Shown here: piece after piece, positions 37,755-48,224 of the stretch
Layout: each line of letters begins with the position of its first letter
Numbering within the stretch: position 1 is the stretch's first letter
Origin: Stutzerimonas kunmingensis
GTDB taxonomy: Bacteria; Pseudomonadota; Gammaproteobacteria; Pseudomonadales; Pseudomonadaceae
DNA length: 64,000 nt
Direction of reading: 5' to 3'
Assembly: GCF_014764705.1 (NCBI RefSeq)
Contig: NZ_JACXXG010000018.1
Location: 22,037-86,036 of the forward strand
Made by a program: the position numbers and the translations under genes
Notes under the pieces: model-generated
Database searches by the model: none
The model's input: only the letters and a program-made list of their open reading frames with translations
What the model was told of the DNA's origin: nothing

Positions 37755-39170
37755 ATGTTCAATCGAAACAGCTGCTTCGCCTTCGTGGCGGGCCTGGCAT
37801 TACTGGGCCATGCTGTCGTTGCACAGGCGGAATTGCCTGATTTCACGCCGCTGGTCGAAAGTGCCTCGCCAGCGGTAGTCAATATCAGCACCAAGCAGAA
37901 GGTGCAGAGCCGCGGTGCGACTGCGCAGATGCCGGAGCTCGAAGGGCTACCGCCGATTTTTCGCGAGTTCTTCGAACACAGCATCCCACAGATGCCTGGC
38001 GCCCCGGGTCGCGGCCAGCAGCGTGAGGCGCAGTCGCTCGGTTCGGGTTTCATCATTTCCGAAGACGGTTATGTCCTGACCAACAATCACGTGGTCGCCG
38101 ATGCCGACGAAATCATCGTTCGTCTGCCAGATCGAAGCGAGCTGGAAGCCAAGCTTATCGGTGCCGATCCGCGCTCCGACGTGGCGGTGCTGAAGGTCGA
38201 GGGCAAGGGACTACCGACCGTCAAGATTGGCCGTTCTGATGAGTTGAAAGCAGGGGAGTGGGTGCTCGCCATTGGCTCGCCGTTTGGTTTCGATCATACG
38301 GTGACCGCCGGTATTGTCAGTGCGACTGGCCGCAGCTTGCCCAATGAGAGCTACGTGCCGTTCATTCAGACCGACGTGGCAATCAACCCGGGCAATTCCG
38401 GTGGTCCGCTGTTTAACCTCGACGGTGAGGTGATTGGCATCAACTCGCAGATATTCACGCGCTCCGGTGGCTTCATGGGGCTGTCCTTCGCCATTCCGAT
38501 CGATGTGGCAATGGATGTTGCCAATCAGCTGCGAACCGAAGGCAAGGTGAGTCGGGGCTGGCTTGGCGTGGTCATCCAGGAAGTCAACAAGGATCTGGCT
38601 GAGTCCTTTGGTCTTGAGCGTCCAGCGGGCGCCCTGGTGGCTCAGGTTATGGATGGCGGTCCGGCAGCGCGCGGTGGTCTGCGTGTCGGTGATGTGATTC
38701 TGAGCCTCAACGACAAGCCGATTGTCATGTCTGCTGATCTGCCTCATCTGGTCGGAGCACTCAAGCCTGGCAGCACCGCACGAATGGAAGTGGTGCGCGA
38801 CGGTGATCGCAAGATGCTCGACGTCAAGATCGGCGCCATGCCGGAAGAGGGCGAAGCCGTGGCAGCCTCTGGTGGCGGCCAGGAACGCAGCGATAACCGC
38901 CTGGGTGTTAAAGTCACTGAGCTGACCGATGAGCAGAAGAAGAGCCTGGATTTACCGGGCGGTGTGGTGATCACTGAGATTCTCAACGGGCCGGCTGCGA
39001 TGATTGGGCTGCGCCCGGGCGATGTCATCACCCATCTGAATAATCAGGCGATCAATTCGGCGGCAACATTTGCCCAAGTGGCTGAGCAATTGCCGAAGAA
39101 TCGATCCGTTTCGATGCGAGTTCTGCGTCAGGGGCGTGCGAGTTTCATTACTTTCAAGCTCGCTGAATAA
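37755..39170 (+). CDS. mucD: Periplasmic serine protease MucD (DegP/HtrA family)
   Basis: A 471-residue DegP-type protease: signal peptide (SCFAFVAGLALLGHAVVAQA), catalytic triad in LTNNHVVADA (His), RSDVAVLKVEG (Asp) and NPGNSGGPLFNL (Ser), and two PDZ domains (about 265-350 and 375-465, the first with GWLGVVIQEVN). It degrades misfolded envelope proteins and limits AlgU activation. ATG 37755 follows GGGGAG by 11 bases and opens the signal peptide. Last gene of the operon, with a strong terminator. Confidence 0.96.
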   Translation: MFNRNSCFAFVAGLALLGHAVVAQAELPDFTPLVESASPAVVNISTKQKVQSRGATAQMPELEGLPPIFREFFEHSIPQMPGAPGRGQQREAQSLGSGFIISEDGYVLTNNHVVADADEIIVRLPDRSELEAKLIGADPRSDVAVLKVEGKGLPTVKIGRSDELKAGEWVLAIGSPFGFDHTVTAGIVSATGRSLPNESYVPFIQTDVAINPGNSGGPLFNLDGEVIGINSQIFTRSGGFMGLSFAIPIDVAMDVANQLRTEGKVSRGWLGVVIQEVNKDLAESFGLERPAGALVAQVMDGGPAARGGLRVGDVILSLNDKPIVMSADLPHLVGALKPGSTARMEVVRDGDRKMLDVKIGAMPEEGEAVAASGGGQERSDNRLGVKVTELTDEQKKSLDLPGGVVITEILNGPAAMIGLRPGDVITHLNNQAINSAATFAQVAEQLPKNRSVSMRVLRQGRASFITFKLAE

Positions 39171-39191
39171 GACGCTGGCTGGTGAATGTGG

Positions 39192-39217
39192 AAGGGCGGT
39201 TATTACCGCCCTTTTTC
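39192..39217 (+). terminator. Intrinsic terminator after mucD
   Basis: Nine-pair stem AAGGGCGGT / ACCGCCCTT with a TATT loop and a following T run. Confidence 0.92.
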
Positions 39218-39359
39218 ATTTTCAAGACGTAACAGCACGTCCGTTGCGTTGCTCATCAGCTGCGGATGGCTTGTGCGTGGCACTGCAAGGGTTGATCAGT
39301 TACACTTCGCGGCTATTTTCGGCGGGCAATCGGCCCGCGACTATTCCGAGTGTTGAGCT

Positions 39360-41159
39360 GTGAGTGACCTGAGTCATATCCGCAATTTTTCCATCATCGC
39401 CCATATCGATCACGGCAAGTCGACCCTGGCAGACCGTTTTATCCAGATGTGTGGTGGTCTGACCGAGCGTGAAATGGAAGCCCAGGTGCTGGATTCGATG
39501 GATCTCGAGCGCGAGCGCGGCATCACCATCAAAGCCCACAGCGTCACGCTTTATTACACCGCGCGCGATGGCAAGACCTACCAGCTGAATTTCATCGATA
39601 CGCCCGGCCACGTCGACTTCACCTATGAAGTCAGTCGCTCGCTGGCCGCGTGCGAGGGTGCGCTGCTGGTAGTCGATGCTGGCCAGGGCGTCGAGGCGCA
39701 ATCGGTAGCCAACTGCTACACGGCGATCGAACAGGGCCTGGAAGTGATGCCGGTGTTGAACAAGATGGACCTGCCACAGGCCGATCCGGACAAGGTCAAG
39801 GAAGAGATCGAGCACATCATCGGCATCGATGCGACCGACGCGGTGGCCTGCAGCGCCAAGAGCGGCATGGGCGTGGACGAGGTGCTCGAGCGCCTGGTCG
39901 CCGTGATCCCGCCGCCGACCGGCGATGTCGAGGCGCCGTTGCAGGCGTTGATCATCGACTCATGGTTCGACAACTATCTGGGCGTCGTATCGCTGGTACG
40001 GGTTCGCCACGGTCGTATCAAGAAGGGCGACAAGGTGCTGGTGAAATCCACCGGCAAGGTCCACCAGGTGGACAGTGTCGGCGTGTTCAACCCCAAGCAC
40101 ACCGCCACGGCAGACCTCAAGGCTGGCGAGGTGGGCTTCATCATCGCCGGCATCAAGGACATTCTCGGCGCTCCAGTGGGCGACACGCTGACACTGTCGA
40201 GCACGCCGGACGTGGAGATGTTGCCCGGTTTCAAACGCGTCAAGCCGCAGGTCTATGCCGGTCTGTTCCCGGTCAGTTCGGACGACTTCGAGGATTTTCG
40301 CGAAGCGCTGCAGAAGCTGACCCTCAACGATGCCGCGTTGCAATACGAACCGGAAAGCTCCGACGCGTTGGGCTTCGGCTTCCGTATCGGCTTCCTCGGC
40401 ATGCTGCATATGGAGATCATTCAGGAGCGCCTCGAGCGCGAGTACGACCTGGATCTGATCACCACCGCGCCGACGGTTGTTTACGAGTTGCTGTTGAAGA
40501 ACGGCGACACCATCTACGTCGACAGCCCTTCGAAGCTGCCCGACATGTCCTCCGTCGAGGACATGCGCGAGCCGATCGTGCGCGCCAACATCCTCGTGCC
40601 CCAGGAACACCTGGGCAACGTCATCACGCTGTGCATCGAGAAGCGCGGCGTGCAGCGCGACCTGCAGTTCCTCGGCAGTCAGGTGCAGGTGCGTTACGAC
40701 CTGCCGATGAGCGAGGTGGTGCTGGACTTCTTCGATCGCTTGAAATCGTGCAGCCGCGGTTACGCCTCGCTGGACTACAGCTTCGAATGTTTCCAGTCGG
40801 CCAACCTGACGCGCCTGGACATCCTCATCAACGGCGACAAGGTGGATGCGTTGGCACTGATTGTCCACCGCGACAATGCCCACTACAAGGGCCGCATCCT
40901 AGTCGAGAAGATGAAGGAGCTTATCCCGCGTCAGATGTTCGATGTGGCGATTCAGGCGGCCATCGGCGGCCAGATCGTTGCCCGCAGTACGGTCAAGGCG
41001 TTGCGCAAGAACGTTCTGGCCAAATGCTACGGCGGCGATGTGAGCCGTAAGCGCAAGCTGCTGGAAAAGCAGAAAGCCGGTAAGAAGCGCATGAAGCAGG
41101 TAGGCAACGTCGAAATCCCGCAGGAGGCGTTCCTCGCCGTGCTGAAGGTGGACAGCTGA
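39360..41159 (+). CDS. lepA: Elongation factor 4 (LepA)
   Basis: A 599-residue translational GTPase that helps ribosome assembly or back-translocation. It starts at GTG 39360 ([20 protein letters not shown]). G1 is [14 protein letters not shown]3 DTPGHVDF, G4 NKMDLP; the LepA-specific C-terminal domain ends with [20 protein letters not shown]. Length equals E. coli LepA. lepB begins two bases after the stop. Confidence 0.97.
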   Translation: MSDLSHIRNFSIIAHIDHGKSTLADRFIQMCGGLTEREMEAQVLDSMDLERERGITIKAHSVTLYYTARDGKTYQLNFIDTPGHVDFTYEVSRSLAACEGALLVVDAGQGVEAQSVANCYTAIEQGLEVMPVLNKMDLPQADPDKVKEEIEHIIGIDATDAVACSAKSGMGVDEVLERLVAVIPPPTGDVEAPLQALIIDSWFDNYLGVVSLVRVRHGRIKKGDKVLVKSTGKVHQVDSVGVFNPKHTATADLKAGEVGFIIAGIKDILGAPVGDTLTLSSTPDVEMLPGFKRVKPQVYAGLFPVSSDDFEDFREALQKLTLNDAALQYEPESSDALGFGFRIGFLGMLHMEIIQERLEREYDLDLITTAPTVVYELLLKNGDTIYVDSPSKLPDMSSVEDMREPIVRANILVPQEHLGNVITLCIEKRGVQRDLQFLGSQVQVRYDLPMSEVVLDFFDRLKSCSRGYASLDYSFECFQSANLTRLDILINGDKVDALALIVHRDNAHYKGRILVEKMKELIPRQMFDVAIQAAIGGQIVARSTVKALRKNVLAKCYGGDVSRKRKLLEKQKAGKKRMKQVGNVEIPQEAFLAVLKVDS

Positions 41160-41160
41160 T

Positions 41161-42015
41161 ATGTCGATCAATTTCCCGTTGTTGCTGGTTATCGCCGTGG
41201 CTGTCTGCGGCCTGTTGGCGCTGAGCGACCTGTTGTTCTTCGCCCCCCGCCGCCGGGCTGCGATCGCCAACTACGAAGGGCGCACCGGGGAAATCGATCC
41301 ATCGACCCTTGAGGCGTTGAACAAGGAGCCGGTGCTGATCGAGTACGGCAAGTCGTTCTTCCCGGTGCTGGCCATCGTGCTGGTGCTGCGCTCGTTCCTG
41401 GTCGAGCCGTTCCAGATTCCCTCCGGCTCGATGATCCCCACGTTGGAGGTTGGCGATTTCATTCTGGTGAACAAGTTCGCCTATGGCATCCGCCTGCCGG
41501 TAGTGGATACCAAGGTGATCGAAGTCAGCGACCCGAAGCGTGGCGACGTCATGGTGTTCCGCTATCCGAATCAACCGAGCATCAACTACATCAAACGGGT
41601 CGTCGGCCTGCCTGGCGACACCGTGCGCTACAGCAGCGATCGTCGGCTGTTCATCAACGATCAGCCGGTTGCCGAGACACTGGTCGGCGAGGAGCCGGGC
41701 AGCTTGGGCAGCGCCGTGCTGTATCGGGAAAAGCTGGGCGAGATGGAGCACCTGATTCGCAAGGAAATGGGCCGCTATCGCATCGAGCCGAGCCGCCAGT
41801 GGACCGTGCCGGCTGAGCACTATTTCATGATGGGCGATAATCGCGATAACTCGAATGACAGCCGCTATTGGCAGGACGAGTCGATTCCCGCGGAGCTGGC
41901 TGGCATGGTCCCGGACCGTAACATCGTCGGCAAGGCGTTCGCCGTCTGGATGAGCTGGCCTGATCCGAAGCTCAGCAATCTGCCGAATTTCTCCCGCGTG
42001 GGCCTGATTCACTGA
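41161..42015 (+). CDS. lepB: Signal peptidase I (LepB)
   Basis: A 284-residue inner membrane protease that removes signal peptides. Two N-terminal spans (LLLVIAVAVCGLLALSDLLF and FFPVLAIVLVLRSFLVE) precede box B PSGSMIPTLEVGDFILVNK with the catalytic Ser, box D RGDVMVFRYP and NYIKRVVGLPGD with the catalytic Lys, and box E MGDNRDNSNDSRYW. lepA-lepB coupling is standard in gammaproteobacteria. Confidence 0.97.
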   Translation: MSINFPLLLVIAVAVCGLLALSDLLFFAPRRRAAIANYEGRTGEIDPSTLEALNKEPVLIEYGKSFFPVLAIVLVLRSFLVEPFQIPSGSMIPTLEVGDFILVNKFAYGIRLPVVDTKVIEVSDPKRGDVMVFRYPNQPSINYIKRVVGLPGDTVRYSSDRRLFINDQPVAETLVGEEPGSLGSAVLYREKLGEMEHLIRKEMGRYRIEPSRQWTVPAEHYFMMGDNRDNSNDSRYWQDESIPAELAGMVPDRNIVGKAFAVWMSWPDPKLSNLPNFSRVGLIH

Positions 42016-42107
42016 AAGCTGTGAATTGCGGCCGTCGCTGAGCGAACCGGGCTCGCTATATTTGTCCTGCCCCGATCGGTGGGTATCGTAACGACATAGA
42101 GGTCGAC

Positions 42108-42485
42108 ATGAGTTTTGCGCGTTCGCAAAAAGGGCTGTCCATGCTGAGCTGGATCATGGTCCTGGCAATCGTGGCGTTTGTGGCCAGCACGGGATTTAAA
42201 ATGTTCCCGCATTACTTCGATTACATGTCCATGGACAAGATCATCCAGTCCGTGGAAACCGACGAAGCGCTTGAGATTCAGAGCGTCGGGGAGTTCTATA
42301 GTCATGTCAGCAAGGGGATGCAGGTAAACGGCATCCAGAACATCGACCTGAAGGAAGCGCTGAAGGTCGAGATCCAGAACAACGAATTCAGGGCGCACCT
42401 GAAATACGAAAAACGCGAGCCGCTGATCCGCAATCTCGATCTGGTGGCGAACTTCGATAAAGAATATCGCCTAAGGATGCCGTGA
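42108..42485 (+). CDS. DUF4845 membrane-anchored protein
   Basis: A 125-residue protein with one N-terminal span ([20 protein letters not shown], residues 8-28) and a periplasmic domain with [20 protein letters not shown], the DUF4845 pattern. It is found between lepB and rnc in pseudomonads; its role is unknown. Its stop codon overlaps the rnc GTG by four bases, so translation is coupled. Confidence 0.88.
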   Translation: MSFARSQKGLSMLSWIMVLAIVAFVASTGFKMFPHYFDYMSMDKIIQSVETDEALEIQSVGEFYSHVSKGMQVNGIQNIDLKEALKVEIQNNEFRAHLKYEKREPLIRNLDLVANFDKEYRLRMP

Positions 42486-43171
42486 GCACTTCGTTAGCCC
42501 GTCTCGAGCGCAGGCTCGGTTATCAATTCAAGGATCAGGAGCTGATGCTCCTGGCCCTGACCCATCGTAGCTATGCCGGACGCAACAACGAGCGTCTGGA
42601 GTTTCTCGGCGACGCCATTCTCAATTTCGTTGCCGGTGAGGCGCTGTTCAATCATTTTCCGCAAGCTCGTGAGGGGCAGCTGTCGCGTCTGCGCGCGCGT
42701 CTGGTCAAGGGCGAGACGCTGGCGGTGCTGGCGCGTGGATTCGAGCTCGGCGAATATTTGCGCCTGGGCTCCGGTGAGCTCAAGAGCGGCGGTTACCGCC
42801 GCGAATCTATCCTAGCCGACACCCTCGAAGCGCTGATCGGTGCCATTTATCTGGACGCGGGCATGGACGTTGCTCGCGAGCGGGTCGTCGCCTGGTTGGC
42901 TAACGAGCTGCAAGGCCTGACACTGGTCGATACCAACAAGGACCCGAAGACCCGGCTGCAGGAATTTCTGCAATCGCGTGCCTGTGAACTGCCGCGTTAC
43001 GAGGTGGTGGATATTCAAGGCGAACCGCATTGCCGCACCTTCTTCGTCGAATGTCAGGTCGCTTTGCTGAACGAGAAAACCCACGGGCAGGGCGCTAGCC
43101 GCCGAATTGCCGAACAGGTTGCCGCGGCAGCCGCATTGATCGCCTTGGGCGTGGAGAACGGACATGACTGA
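42482..43171 (+). CDS. rnc: Ribonuclease III
   Basis: Cuts double-stranded RNA, including rRNA precursors. The 229-residue product starts at GTG 42482 and contains the RNase III signature [20 protein letters not shown] (near residue 36) with catalytic Glu and Asp, [15 protein letters not shown], and a C-terminal dsRNA-binding domain starting [13 protein letters not shown] and ending around [13 protein letters not shown]. Overlaps era by eight bases. Confidence 0.97.
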   Translation: MSTSLARLERRLGYQFKDQELMLLALTHRSYAGRNNERLEFLGDAILNFVAGEALFNHFPQAREGQLSRLRARLVKGETLAVLARGFELGEYLRLGSGELKSGGYRRESILADTLEALIGAIYLDAGMDVARERVVAWLANELQGLTLVDTNKDPKTRLQEFLQSRACELPRYEVVDIQGEPHCRTFFVECQVALLNEKTHGQGASRRIAEQVAAAAALIALGVENGHD

Positions 43172-44075
43172 CGAACAGCTGCAATCCGAAGACGTCAGCC
43201 GTTGCGGTTACGTGGCGATCGTCGGCCGGCCGAACGTCGGCAAGTCGACGCTGCTCAACCACATCCTTGGCCAGAAGCTGGCGATCACCTCGCGCAAGCC
43301 GCAGACGACGCGGCATAACATGCTCGGCATCAAGACCGAGGGCAGCGTTCAGGCCGTCTATGTGGACACGCCGGGGCTGCACAAGAATGGCGAGACGGCG
43401 CTCAACCGCTACATGAACCGCACTGCTGCCTCGGCATTGAAGGATGTCGACGTGGTGATCTTCGTCGTCGACCGCACCCGCTGGACCGACGAAGACCAGG
43501 CCGTGCTCGAGCGTGTGCAGTACGTTACCGGACCGTTGATCGTTGCGGTCAACAAGACCGACCGTGTCGAGGACAAGGCCGAGCTGTTGCCGCACCTGCG
43601 CTGGCTGGTCGAGCAGCTGCCGAACGCGGAGATCGTGCCGATTTCGGCGCAGCACGGACAGAACCTGGAAACGCTGGAAAAACTGGTCGCCGATCGTCTG
43701 CCCGAGAGTGAGCACTTCTTCCCGGAGGACCAGATCACCGATCGCAGCAGTCGTTTCCTCGCCGCCGAGCTGGTGCGCGAGAAGATCATGCGACAGCTTG
43801 GCGCCGAGGTGCCTTACCAGATCACCGTGGAGATCGAGGATTTCAAGCAGGAAGGCCGCGTGTTGCACATCCATGCGCTGATTCTGGTCGAGCGTGACGG
43901 GCAGAAGAAGATCATCATCGGCGACAAGGGCGAGCGCATCAAACGTATCGGCCAGGAAGCGCGCAAGGATATGGAAGTGCTGTTCGATTCCAAGGTCATG
44001 CTGCACCTGTGGGTCAAGGTGAAGGGTGGCTGGTCCGACGATGAGCGTGCGCTGCATTCGCTGGGCTACCAGTAA
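43164..44075 (+). CDS. era: GTPase Era
   Basis: Era binds 16S rRNA and controls 30S maturation. The 303-residue protein has G1 [15 protein letters not shown]3 VDTPGLH, G4 NKTD, and a C-terminal KH domain containing [20 protein letters not shown]. Its position after rnc links the two rRNA-processing functions. recO follows after 48 bases. Confidence 0.97.
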   Translation: MTDEQLQSEDVSRCGYVAIVGRPNVGKSTLLNHILGQKLAITSRKPQTTRHNMLGIKTEGSVQAVYVDTPGLHKNGETALNRYMNRTAASALKDVDVVIFVVDRTRWTDEDQAVLERVQYVTGPLIVAVNKTDRVEDKAELLPHLRWLVEQLPNAEIVPISAQHGQNLETLEKLVADRLPESEHFFPEDQITDRSSRFLAAELVREKIMRQLGAEVPYQITVEIEDFKQEGRVLHIHALILVERDGQKKIIIGDKGERIKRIGQEARKDMEVLFDSKVMLHLWVKVKGGWSDDERALHSLGYQ

Positions 44076-44123
44076 GCGCCGACCCGCAATCAATGGTGCG
44101 CATCGCGCACCTTCTGGGCTGCC

Positions 44124-44813
44124 ATGCACCAACCTGCGTTCGTTCTGCACAGTCGCCCGTACAAGGAAAGCAGCGCGCTGGTCGACCTGTTCACCCCGCA
44201 GGGCCGGCTGCGTGCTGTCATGCGTGCCGCGCGTGGTAAGGCCGGCAGTCTGATCCGCCCCTTCGTATCGCTGGAGGTCGAGCTGCGCGGCAAGTCCGAG
44301 CTGAAGACCGTTGCCCGTCTCGAAAGCGCCGGCCCTGCGCACTGGCTCGATGGCCAGGCGCTGTTCAGCGGCATGTACCTCAACGAATTGCTGATTCGCC
44401 TGCTGCCTGCCGAAGACGCGCACCCCGCGCTATTCGATCATTACGTCGCGACACTGCCGGCCCTGGCCGCACATCGGCCGCTGGAGCCGCTGCTGCGTGC
44501 CTTCGAATGGCGGCTGCTCAGCGAGTTGGGCTATGGTTTTGCCCTCGATGTGGACATCGCCGGCCAGCCGATTGACCCGCAGCGGCTCTATCACCTACTG
44601 CCCGACGCCGGCCTGGAGCCGGTCGCGGGATTTCAGCCGGGGCTGTTCAACGGCGCGGAACTATTGGCCATGGCCGAGGCCGATTGGCAGGTTCCGGGGG
44701 CGCTGGCCGCGGCCAAGCGGCTGATGCGCCAGGCCCTGGCTCCCCATCTGGGCGGTCGACCGCTGGTCAGCCGCGAATTGTTCATGAATCTGAAGGAGGC
44801 CCCGCGTGACTGA
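44124..44813 (+). CDS. recO: DNA repair protein RecO
   Basis: RecO helps load RecA onto SSB-coated DNA with RecR. The 229-residue product has an N-terminal OB fold ([20 protein letters not shown], residues 2-21) and a helical C-terminal domain; the zinc-site Cys residues of Gram-positive RecO are absent, as in gammaproteobacteria. It overlaps pdxJ by eight bases and carries the AAGGAGG for the pdxJ GTG in its last codons. Confidence 0.95.
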   Translation: MHQPAFVLHSRPYKESSALVDLFTPQGRLRAVMRAARGKAGSLIRPFVSLEVELRGKSELKTVARLESAGPAHWLDGQALFSGMYLNELLIRLLPAEDAHPALFDHYVATLPALAAHRPLEPLLRAFEWRLLSELGYGFALDVDIAGQPIDPQRLYHLLPDAGLEPVAGFQPGLFNGAELLAMAEADWQVPGALAAAKRLMRQALAPHLGGRPLVSRELFMNLKEAPRD

Positions 44814-45552
44814 AGCCAATCGAATTCTGCTCGGCGTCAACGTCGACCACGTCGCCACACTGCGTCAGGCCCGCGGCACCCGCTATCCGGACCCGGTCAA
44901 GGCTGCTCTGGATGCGGAAGAGGCCGGCGCCGATGGCATCACCGTGCACCTGCGCGAGGATCGCCGGCATATCCAGGAACGCGATGTGCTGATGATGAAG
45001 GACGCGCTGCAGACGAGGATGAACTTCGAGATGGGGGTCACCGAGGCGATGCTCGCATTCGCCGAGCAGCTGTGTCCGGAGCACGTGTGCCTGGTCCCGG
45101 AAACGCGTCAGGAGCTGACTACCGAGGGTGGGCTGGACGTGCTCGGGCAGGAAGCACGCATTCGTGAGGCCGTCGAGCGTCTACGTGGCTGCGGTGCGGA
45201 AGTCTCGCTGTTCATCGATGCCGACCCGCGGCAGATCGAGGCGGCCGCACGTGTCGGCGCACCGGCTATCGAGTTGCACACCGGGCGCTACGCCGACGCC
45301 GACGGCGTTGCCGAGCGGGCCTGCGAGCTCGCGCGCATTCGCGACGGTGTCGAGGCCGGTCTGAGCCACGGCCTGATCGTCAACGCCGGCCATGGCCTGC
45401 ATTACCACAACGCCGAAGCCATCGCGGCGATCCGAGGCGTCAACGAGCTGAATATCGGCCATGCCATCGTTGCCCATGCGCTGTTCGTCGGCTTCAAGCA
45501 GGCGGTCAAGGAAATGAAGCATCTGATCCTGAGTGCGGCGGCGCGGGGCTGA
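44806..45552 (+). CDS. pdxJ: Pyridoxine 5'-phosphate synthase
   Basis: Condenses amino-hydroxyacetone phosphate and deoxyxylulose phosphate into PNP, a vitamin B6 step. The 248-residue TIM-barrel protein has the N-terminal [21 protein letters not shown] with catalytic His, [14 protein letters not shown], the Glu of [11 protein letters not shown] and [14 protein letters not shown]. Starts at GTG 44806. Last gene of the lepA-pdxJ run. Confidence 0.97.
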   Translation: MTEANRILLGVNVDHVATLRQARGTRYPDPVKAALDAEEAGADGITVHLREDRRHIQERDVLMMKDALQTRMNFEMGVTEAMLAFAEQLCPEHVCLVPETRQELTTEGGLDVLGQEARIREAVERLRGCGAEVSLFIDADPRQIEAAARVGAPAIELHTGRYADADGVAERACELARIRDGVEAGLSHGLIVNAGHGLHYHNAEAIAAIRGVNELNIGHAIVAHALFVGFKQAVKEMKHLILSAAARG

Positions 45553-45630
45553 AAGAATCGGGAGTGTTTCAGCCGCGATGACACGCGGCGGGCAGACTCC
45601 GATTGGTGAGGTAGCGCCGGGTGTCATCTG

Positions 45631-45650
45631 CTGGCAAGCCCGCTCCCACG
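45631..45650. repeat. REP-like extragenic sequence after pdxJ
   Basis: CTGGCAAGCCCGCTCCCACG, reverse complement of the common Pseudomonas extragenic pattern with GGGAGCGGGCTTGCC, in the gap between two convergent genes. Only one copy is in the window. Confidence 0.4.
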
Positions 45651-45687
45651 CTAGTGCGGGGGGCGCCGTACTCCACCTGCAGAGCCC

Positions 45688-45894
45688 TCAGCGGCGCAGC
45701 AGGTTGATCAGTACGGTCAACACCACGCTGAGGATCACCATCGAGGTGATCGGGATGAACACCTGGCTGCGTTCGGACTCGATGCGGATGTCGCCGGGCA
45801 ATCGACCGAACCAGTTCAGCAGCCATGGGAAGTAGTGCCAAGCGATGCCGAGCAGTAGCAGCGCAGCGCCCGCCACGATCAACCAGCGTGCCAT
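45688..45894 (-). CDS. DUF2905 small membrane protein
   Basis: A 68-residue protein with two spans (WLIVAGAALLLLGIAWHY and ITSMVILSVVLTVLINLL) and the conserved loop LGRLPGDIRIE-like FGRLPGDIRIESE, the DUF2905 pattern. Function unknown. Its start lies 16 bases inside the end of the upstream LysR gene, so it is probably translated from the same mRNA. Confidence 0.85.
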   Translation of the reverse strand: MARWLIVAGAALLLLGIAWHYFPWLLNWFGRLPGDIRIESERSQVFIPITSMVILSVVLTVLINLLRR

Positions 45895-46832
45895 TTGATC
45901 TCCTCGTTTCGCTCCATTCGCTTCGCCGGTCGTGTGCGGTATTCGACAAAGGCGGCGATCACCTGTGCGGCCAGCACCTCAACGGCTTCGCTGCGATTGC
46001 TGCCACGGAGCAGCTTGATCTGATACTCGCCCAGTTGTGGCAACCCATACTGCCCATCGAGACGCTGCAGGGGCGGGCGAATCAGGCTTGATGGATAGGG
46101 CGCGATGGCGAGATCGGCAATCATCGCGGCCTCCTGTCCCGAAGTCTGTTCGCTGGAGTAGGCCACTCGGTAGCTGCGGCCGATGCGGTCGAGTGCATCC
46201 AGTGCCTGTCGCCGCCAGGCGCAATCAGGGCTGGCCAGCGCCAGCGGCAGCGGCGTGCGCAGCGCGGCGACACCACCGGTGCGACCGGCCCAGACCAGCG
46301 GTTCGCTATGAATCGGCTCGCCTCGCGAATCGTCCTGGCCAAGATTGCCGACGGTGACCAGGGCGAGGTCCAGTTCGCCTGCGTCAATGCGCTCAATCAT
46401 ATCGATGCTGCGCGCGACCGACACATCCACTTCGACGCCGGGATGGCTGCGGGCGAACAACGCCAGCAGGCCGGGCAGAATGCGCGTCCCGACATCCGCC
46501 GGCGTTCCGAAGCGCACGCGACCCTGCAGCGCTGGCTGGAGGAAGTGCGCAATGGCTTCTTCGTTGAGCTTGAGCAGGCGTCGGGCATAGCCGAGCAGCG
46601 TCTCGCCGGCCGGTGTCAGGCGCACCTGCCGCGCCTCGCGGATGAACAGGGAGCGCCCGAGGGTCTCTTCCAGCCGCTTGATCTGCATGCTGACCGCCGG
46701 GGTGCTGCGATAGATCTGTCCGGCGGCGCGGGTAAAGCTGCCGCTCTCGGCAATGGCGACAAAGGTGCGCAGGACATCGCTTTCCAACAGCGGCGTCGAA
46801 GAAAGCGTGGATTGCTCAAGCGGCTCGGACAT
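45879..46832 (-). CDS. LysR-family transcriptional regulator, LrhA/HexA-like
   Basis: A 317-residue regulator. The winged helix-turn-helix (LRTFVAIAESGSFTRAAGQI then STPAVSMQIKRLEETLG, residues 20-60) is followed by a LysR substrate domain (RVRFGTPADVGTRILPGLL). The N-terminal sequence resembles LrhA/HexA-type regulators. I chose ATG 46832 (MSEPLEQSTLSS); a start 27 bases upstream is possible. It is divergent from a DUF1127 gene, a frequent target arrangement for LysR regulators. Effector and targets are unknown. Confidence 0.85.
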   Translation of the reverse strand: MSEPLEQSTLSSTPLLESDVLRTFVAIAESGSFTRAAGQIYRSTPAVSMQIKRLEETLGRSLFIREARQVRLTPAGETLLGYARRLLKLNEEAIAHFLQPALQGRVRFGTPADVGTRILPGLLALFARSHPGVEVDVSVARSIDMIERIDAGELDLALVTVGNLGQDDSRGEPIHSEPLVWAGRTGGVAALRTPLPLALASPDCAWRRQALDALDRIGRSYRVAYSSEQTSGQEAAMIADLAIAPYPSSLIRPPLQRLDGQYGLPQLGEYQIKLLRGSNRSEAVEVLAAQVIAAFVEYRTRPAKRMERNEEIKWHAG

Positions 46833-46965
46833 AAGAAAGCCTTCAGTTTTTCTGAACACAGGCTTTCATATTAGTCGTTTGTTTGAACGACTGATGCCCG
46901 CTCATCCTGTTTGCAACCGGTGGCGCCACAAGCCCGTGGCTACCGAGAGCGAAGCGGAGGTGAGC

Positions 46966-47253
46966 ATGACTGGTGAACGGCGCAATACCCCTGTACGGCA
47001 ACAATCCGAGCCGCAGTTGCCGGACTTCTACATGCCGGCCATGTGGCCGCTGGATCTGCAGCGCAACCTGCATGACTGGTTTCGCGCCTGGCGGCAGCGA
47101 CGCCTGTATCGGCAATTGTTGAAGCTGGATGATCGGCAGCTGGCGTCGCGCGACCTGGATCGGCGCCGGCTCGGTGAAATGGCCCAGACGCCGTTGCGTC
47201 AGTTGGTGGCGCAGCGACGCAAGCGCCACTGCGCTGCCCGGGCCGCCCGTTGA
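46966..47253 (+). CDS. DUF1127-like small basic protein
   Basis: A 95-residue, Arg-rich protein. Its C-terminal half has the DUF1127 pattern (RRLYRQLLKLDDRQLASRDL then RRRLGEMAQTPL), preceded by an unrelated leader with LPDFYMPAMWPLDLQRNLHD. Short DUF1127 proteins in other bacteria bind RNA or affect phosphate and carbon metabolism; nothing more can be read here. CGGAGG is five bases before ATG 46966; a GTG six bases upstream is an alternative. Ends eight bases from the convergent cmoB stop. Confidence 0.7.
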   Translation: MTGERRNTPVRQQSEPQLPDFYMPAMWPLDLQRNLHDWFRAWRQRRLYRQLLKLDDRQLASRDLDRRRLGEMAQTPLRQLVAQRRKRHCAARAAR

Positions 47254-47261
47254 ACCTGAGG

Positions 47262-48224
47262 TCAGGGCTTGCGGGCGAGGAGTACGGCGCGCATGGGGGC
47301 CGGCAGGCCCTCGACCGTTCTGCCGTGGTCTTGCGGGTCGAGGAAGTCGGGCAACGACTGGTAGCGCATCCACTCGGTGCTGCGCTGTTCCTCGACGCTG
47401 GTTACGCTGACGTCCACGCAGCGCACGTCAACGAAACCGGCGCGGCGCAGCCAGCATTCCAGCGCTTTCACCGAGGGCAGGAACCAGACGTTGCGCATCT
47501 GAGCGTAGCGGTCTTCCGGTACCAGTGCGGTGTTCTCGTCGCCCTCGACCACCAGTGTTTCCAGTACCAGCTCGCCGCCGCGTACCAGGCAGTCCTTGAG
47601 GTCGAGCAGATGGTCGACCGGCGAGCGGCGATGGTAGAGCACGCCCATGGAAAACACCGTTTCGAAGCCTTCGAGCTTGCTCGGCAGCTCTTCCAGGGCG
47701 AACGGCAGATGCCACACCGGCAGCTCCTGCAGGTAGCGCTTCATTGCATGGAATTGGCAGAAGAACAGCCAGTTCGGGTCGACCCCGACCACGCTGTCGG
47801 CGCCGGCACCTAGCATGCGCCACATGTAGTAGCCGTTGCCGCAACCGACATCGAGGATGCGTTTGCCGGCCAGATTCAGATGCGGTGCGACCCGGTTCCA
47901 CTTCCAGTCCGAGCGCCACTCGGTATCGACATGCACGCCGAACACATCGAACGGGCCCTTGCGCCATGGCGAGAGCCCCATCAGCGCATCGTGGGTGGCC
48001 TGGCGCGTGGCGTCGTCACAGGTCGCGTCGAGGCGGAAGCCGTCACGCAGTTCGACCTGCACGGGCGCCAGCGCAGGCAGCGCATCGACGGCACGCCGCC
48101 AGCGCGGCAGATCACCGTGACCAACCGCGAGTTTGGCGTCCAGCTGCTGCTGAACGCCGTTGGCCCAGGCGGCCAGCGGGGTGCCGGCCAGGCGCCAGGC
48201 GAGGGGAGTCAGGTCGAGGTTCAT
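47262..48224 (-). CDS. cmoB: tRNA U34 carboxymethyltransferase CmoB
   Basis: Transfers the carboxymethyl group from carboxy-S-adenosylmethionine to 5-hydroxyuridine at tRNA position 34. The 320-residue protein has [20 protein letters not shown], the SAM-fold motif [17 protein letters not shown] and [19 protein letters not shown] 48224 overlaps the cmoA stop by four bases (ATGA). Length is close to E. coli CmoB (323). Confidence 0.95.
   Translation of the reverse strand: MNLDLTPLAWRLAGTPLAAWANGVQQQLDAKLAVGHGDLPRWRRAVDALPALAPVQVELRDGFRLDATCDDATRQATHDALMGLSPWRKGPFDVFGVHVDTEWRSDWKWNRVAPHLNLAGKRILDVGCGNGYYMWRMLGAGADSVVGVDPNWLFFCQFHAMKRYLQELPVWHLPFALEELPSKLEGFETVFSMGVLYHRRSPVDHLLDLKDCLVRGGELVLETLVVEGDENTALVPEDRYAQMRNVWFLPSVKALECWLRRAGFVDVRCVDVSVTSVEEQRSTEWMRYQSLPDFLDPQDHGRTVEGLPAPMRAVLLARKP

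Noticed and set aside
39650..41050. A 466-codon open frame in another plus-strand frame within lepA
   Set aside because: Arg/Gly/His-rich translation without a domain, wholly inside lepA.
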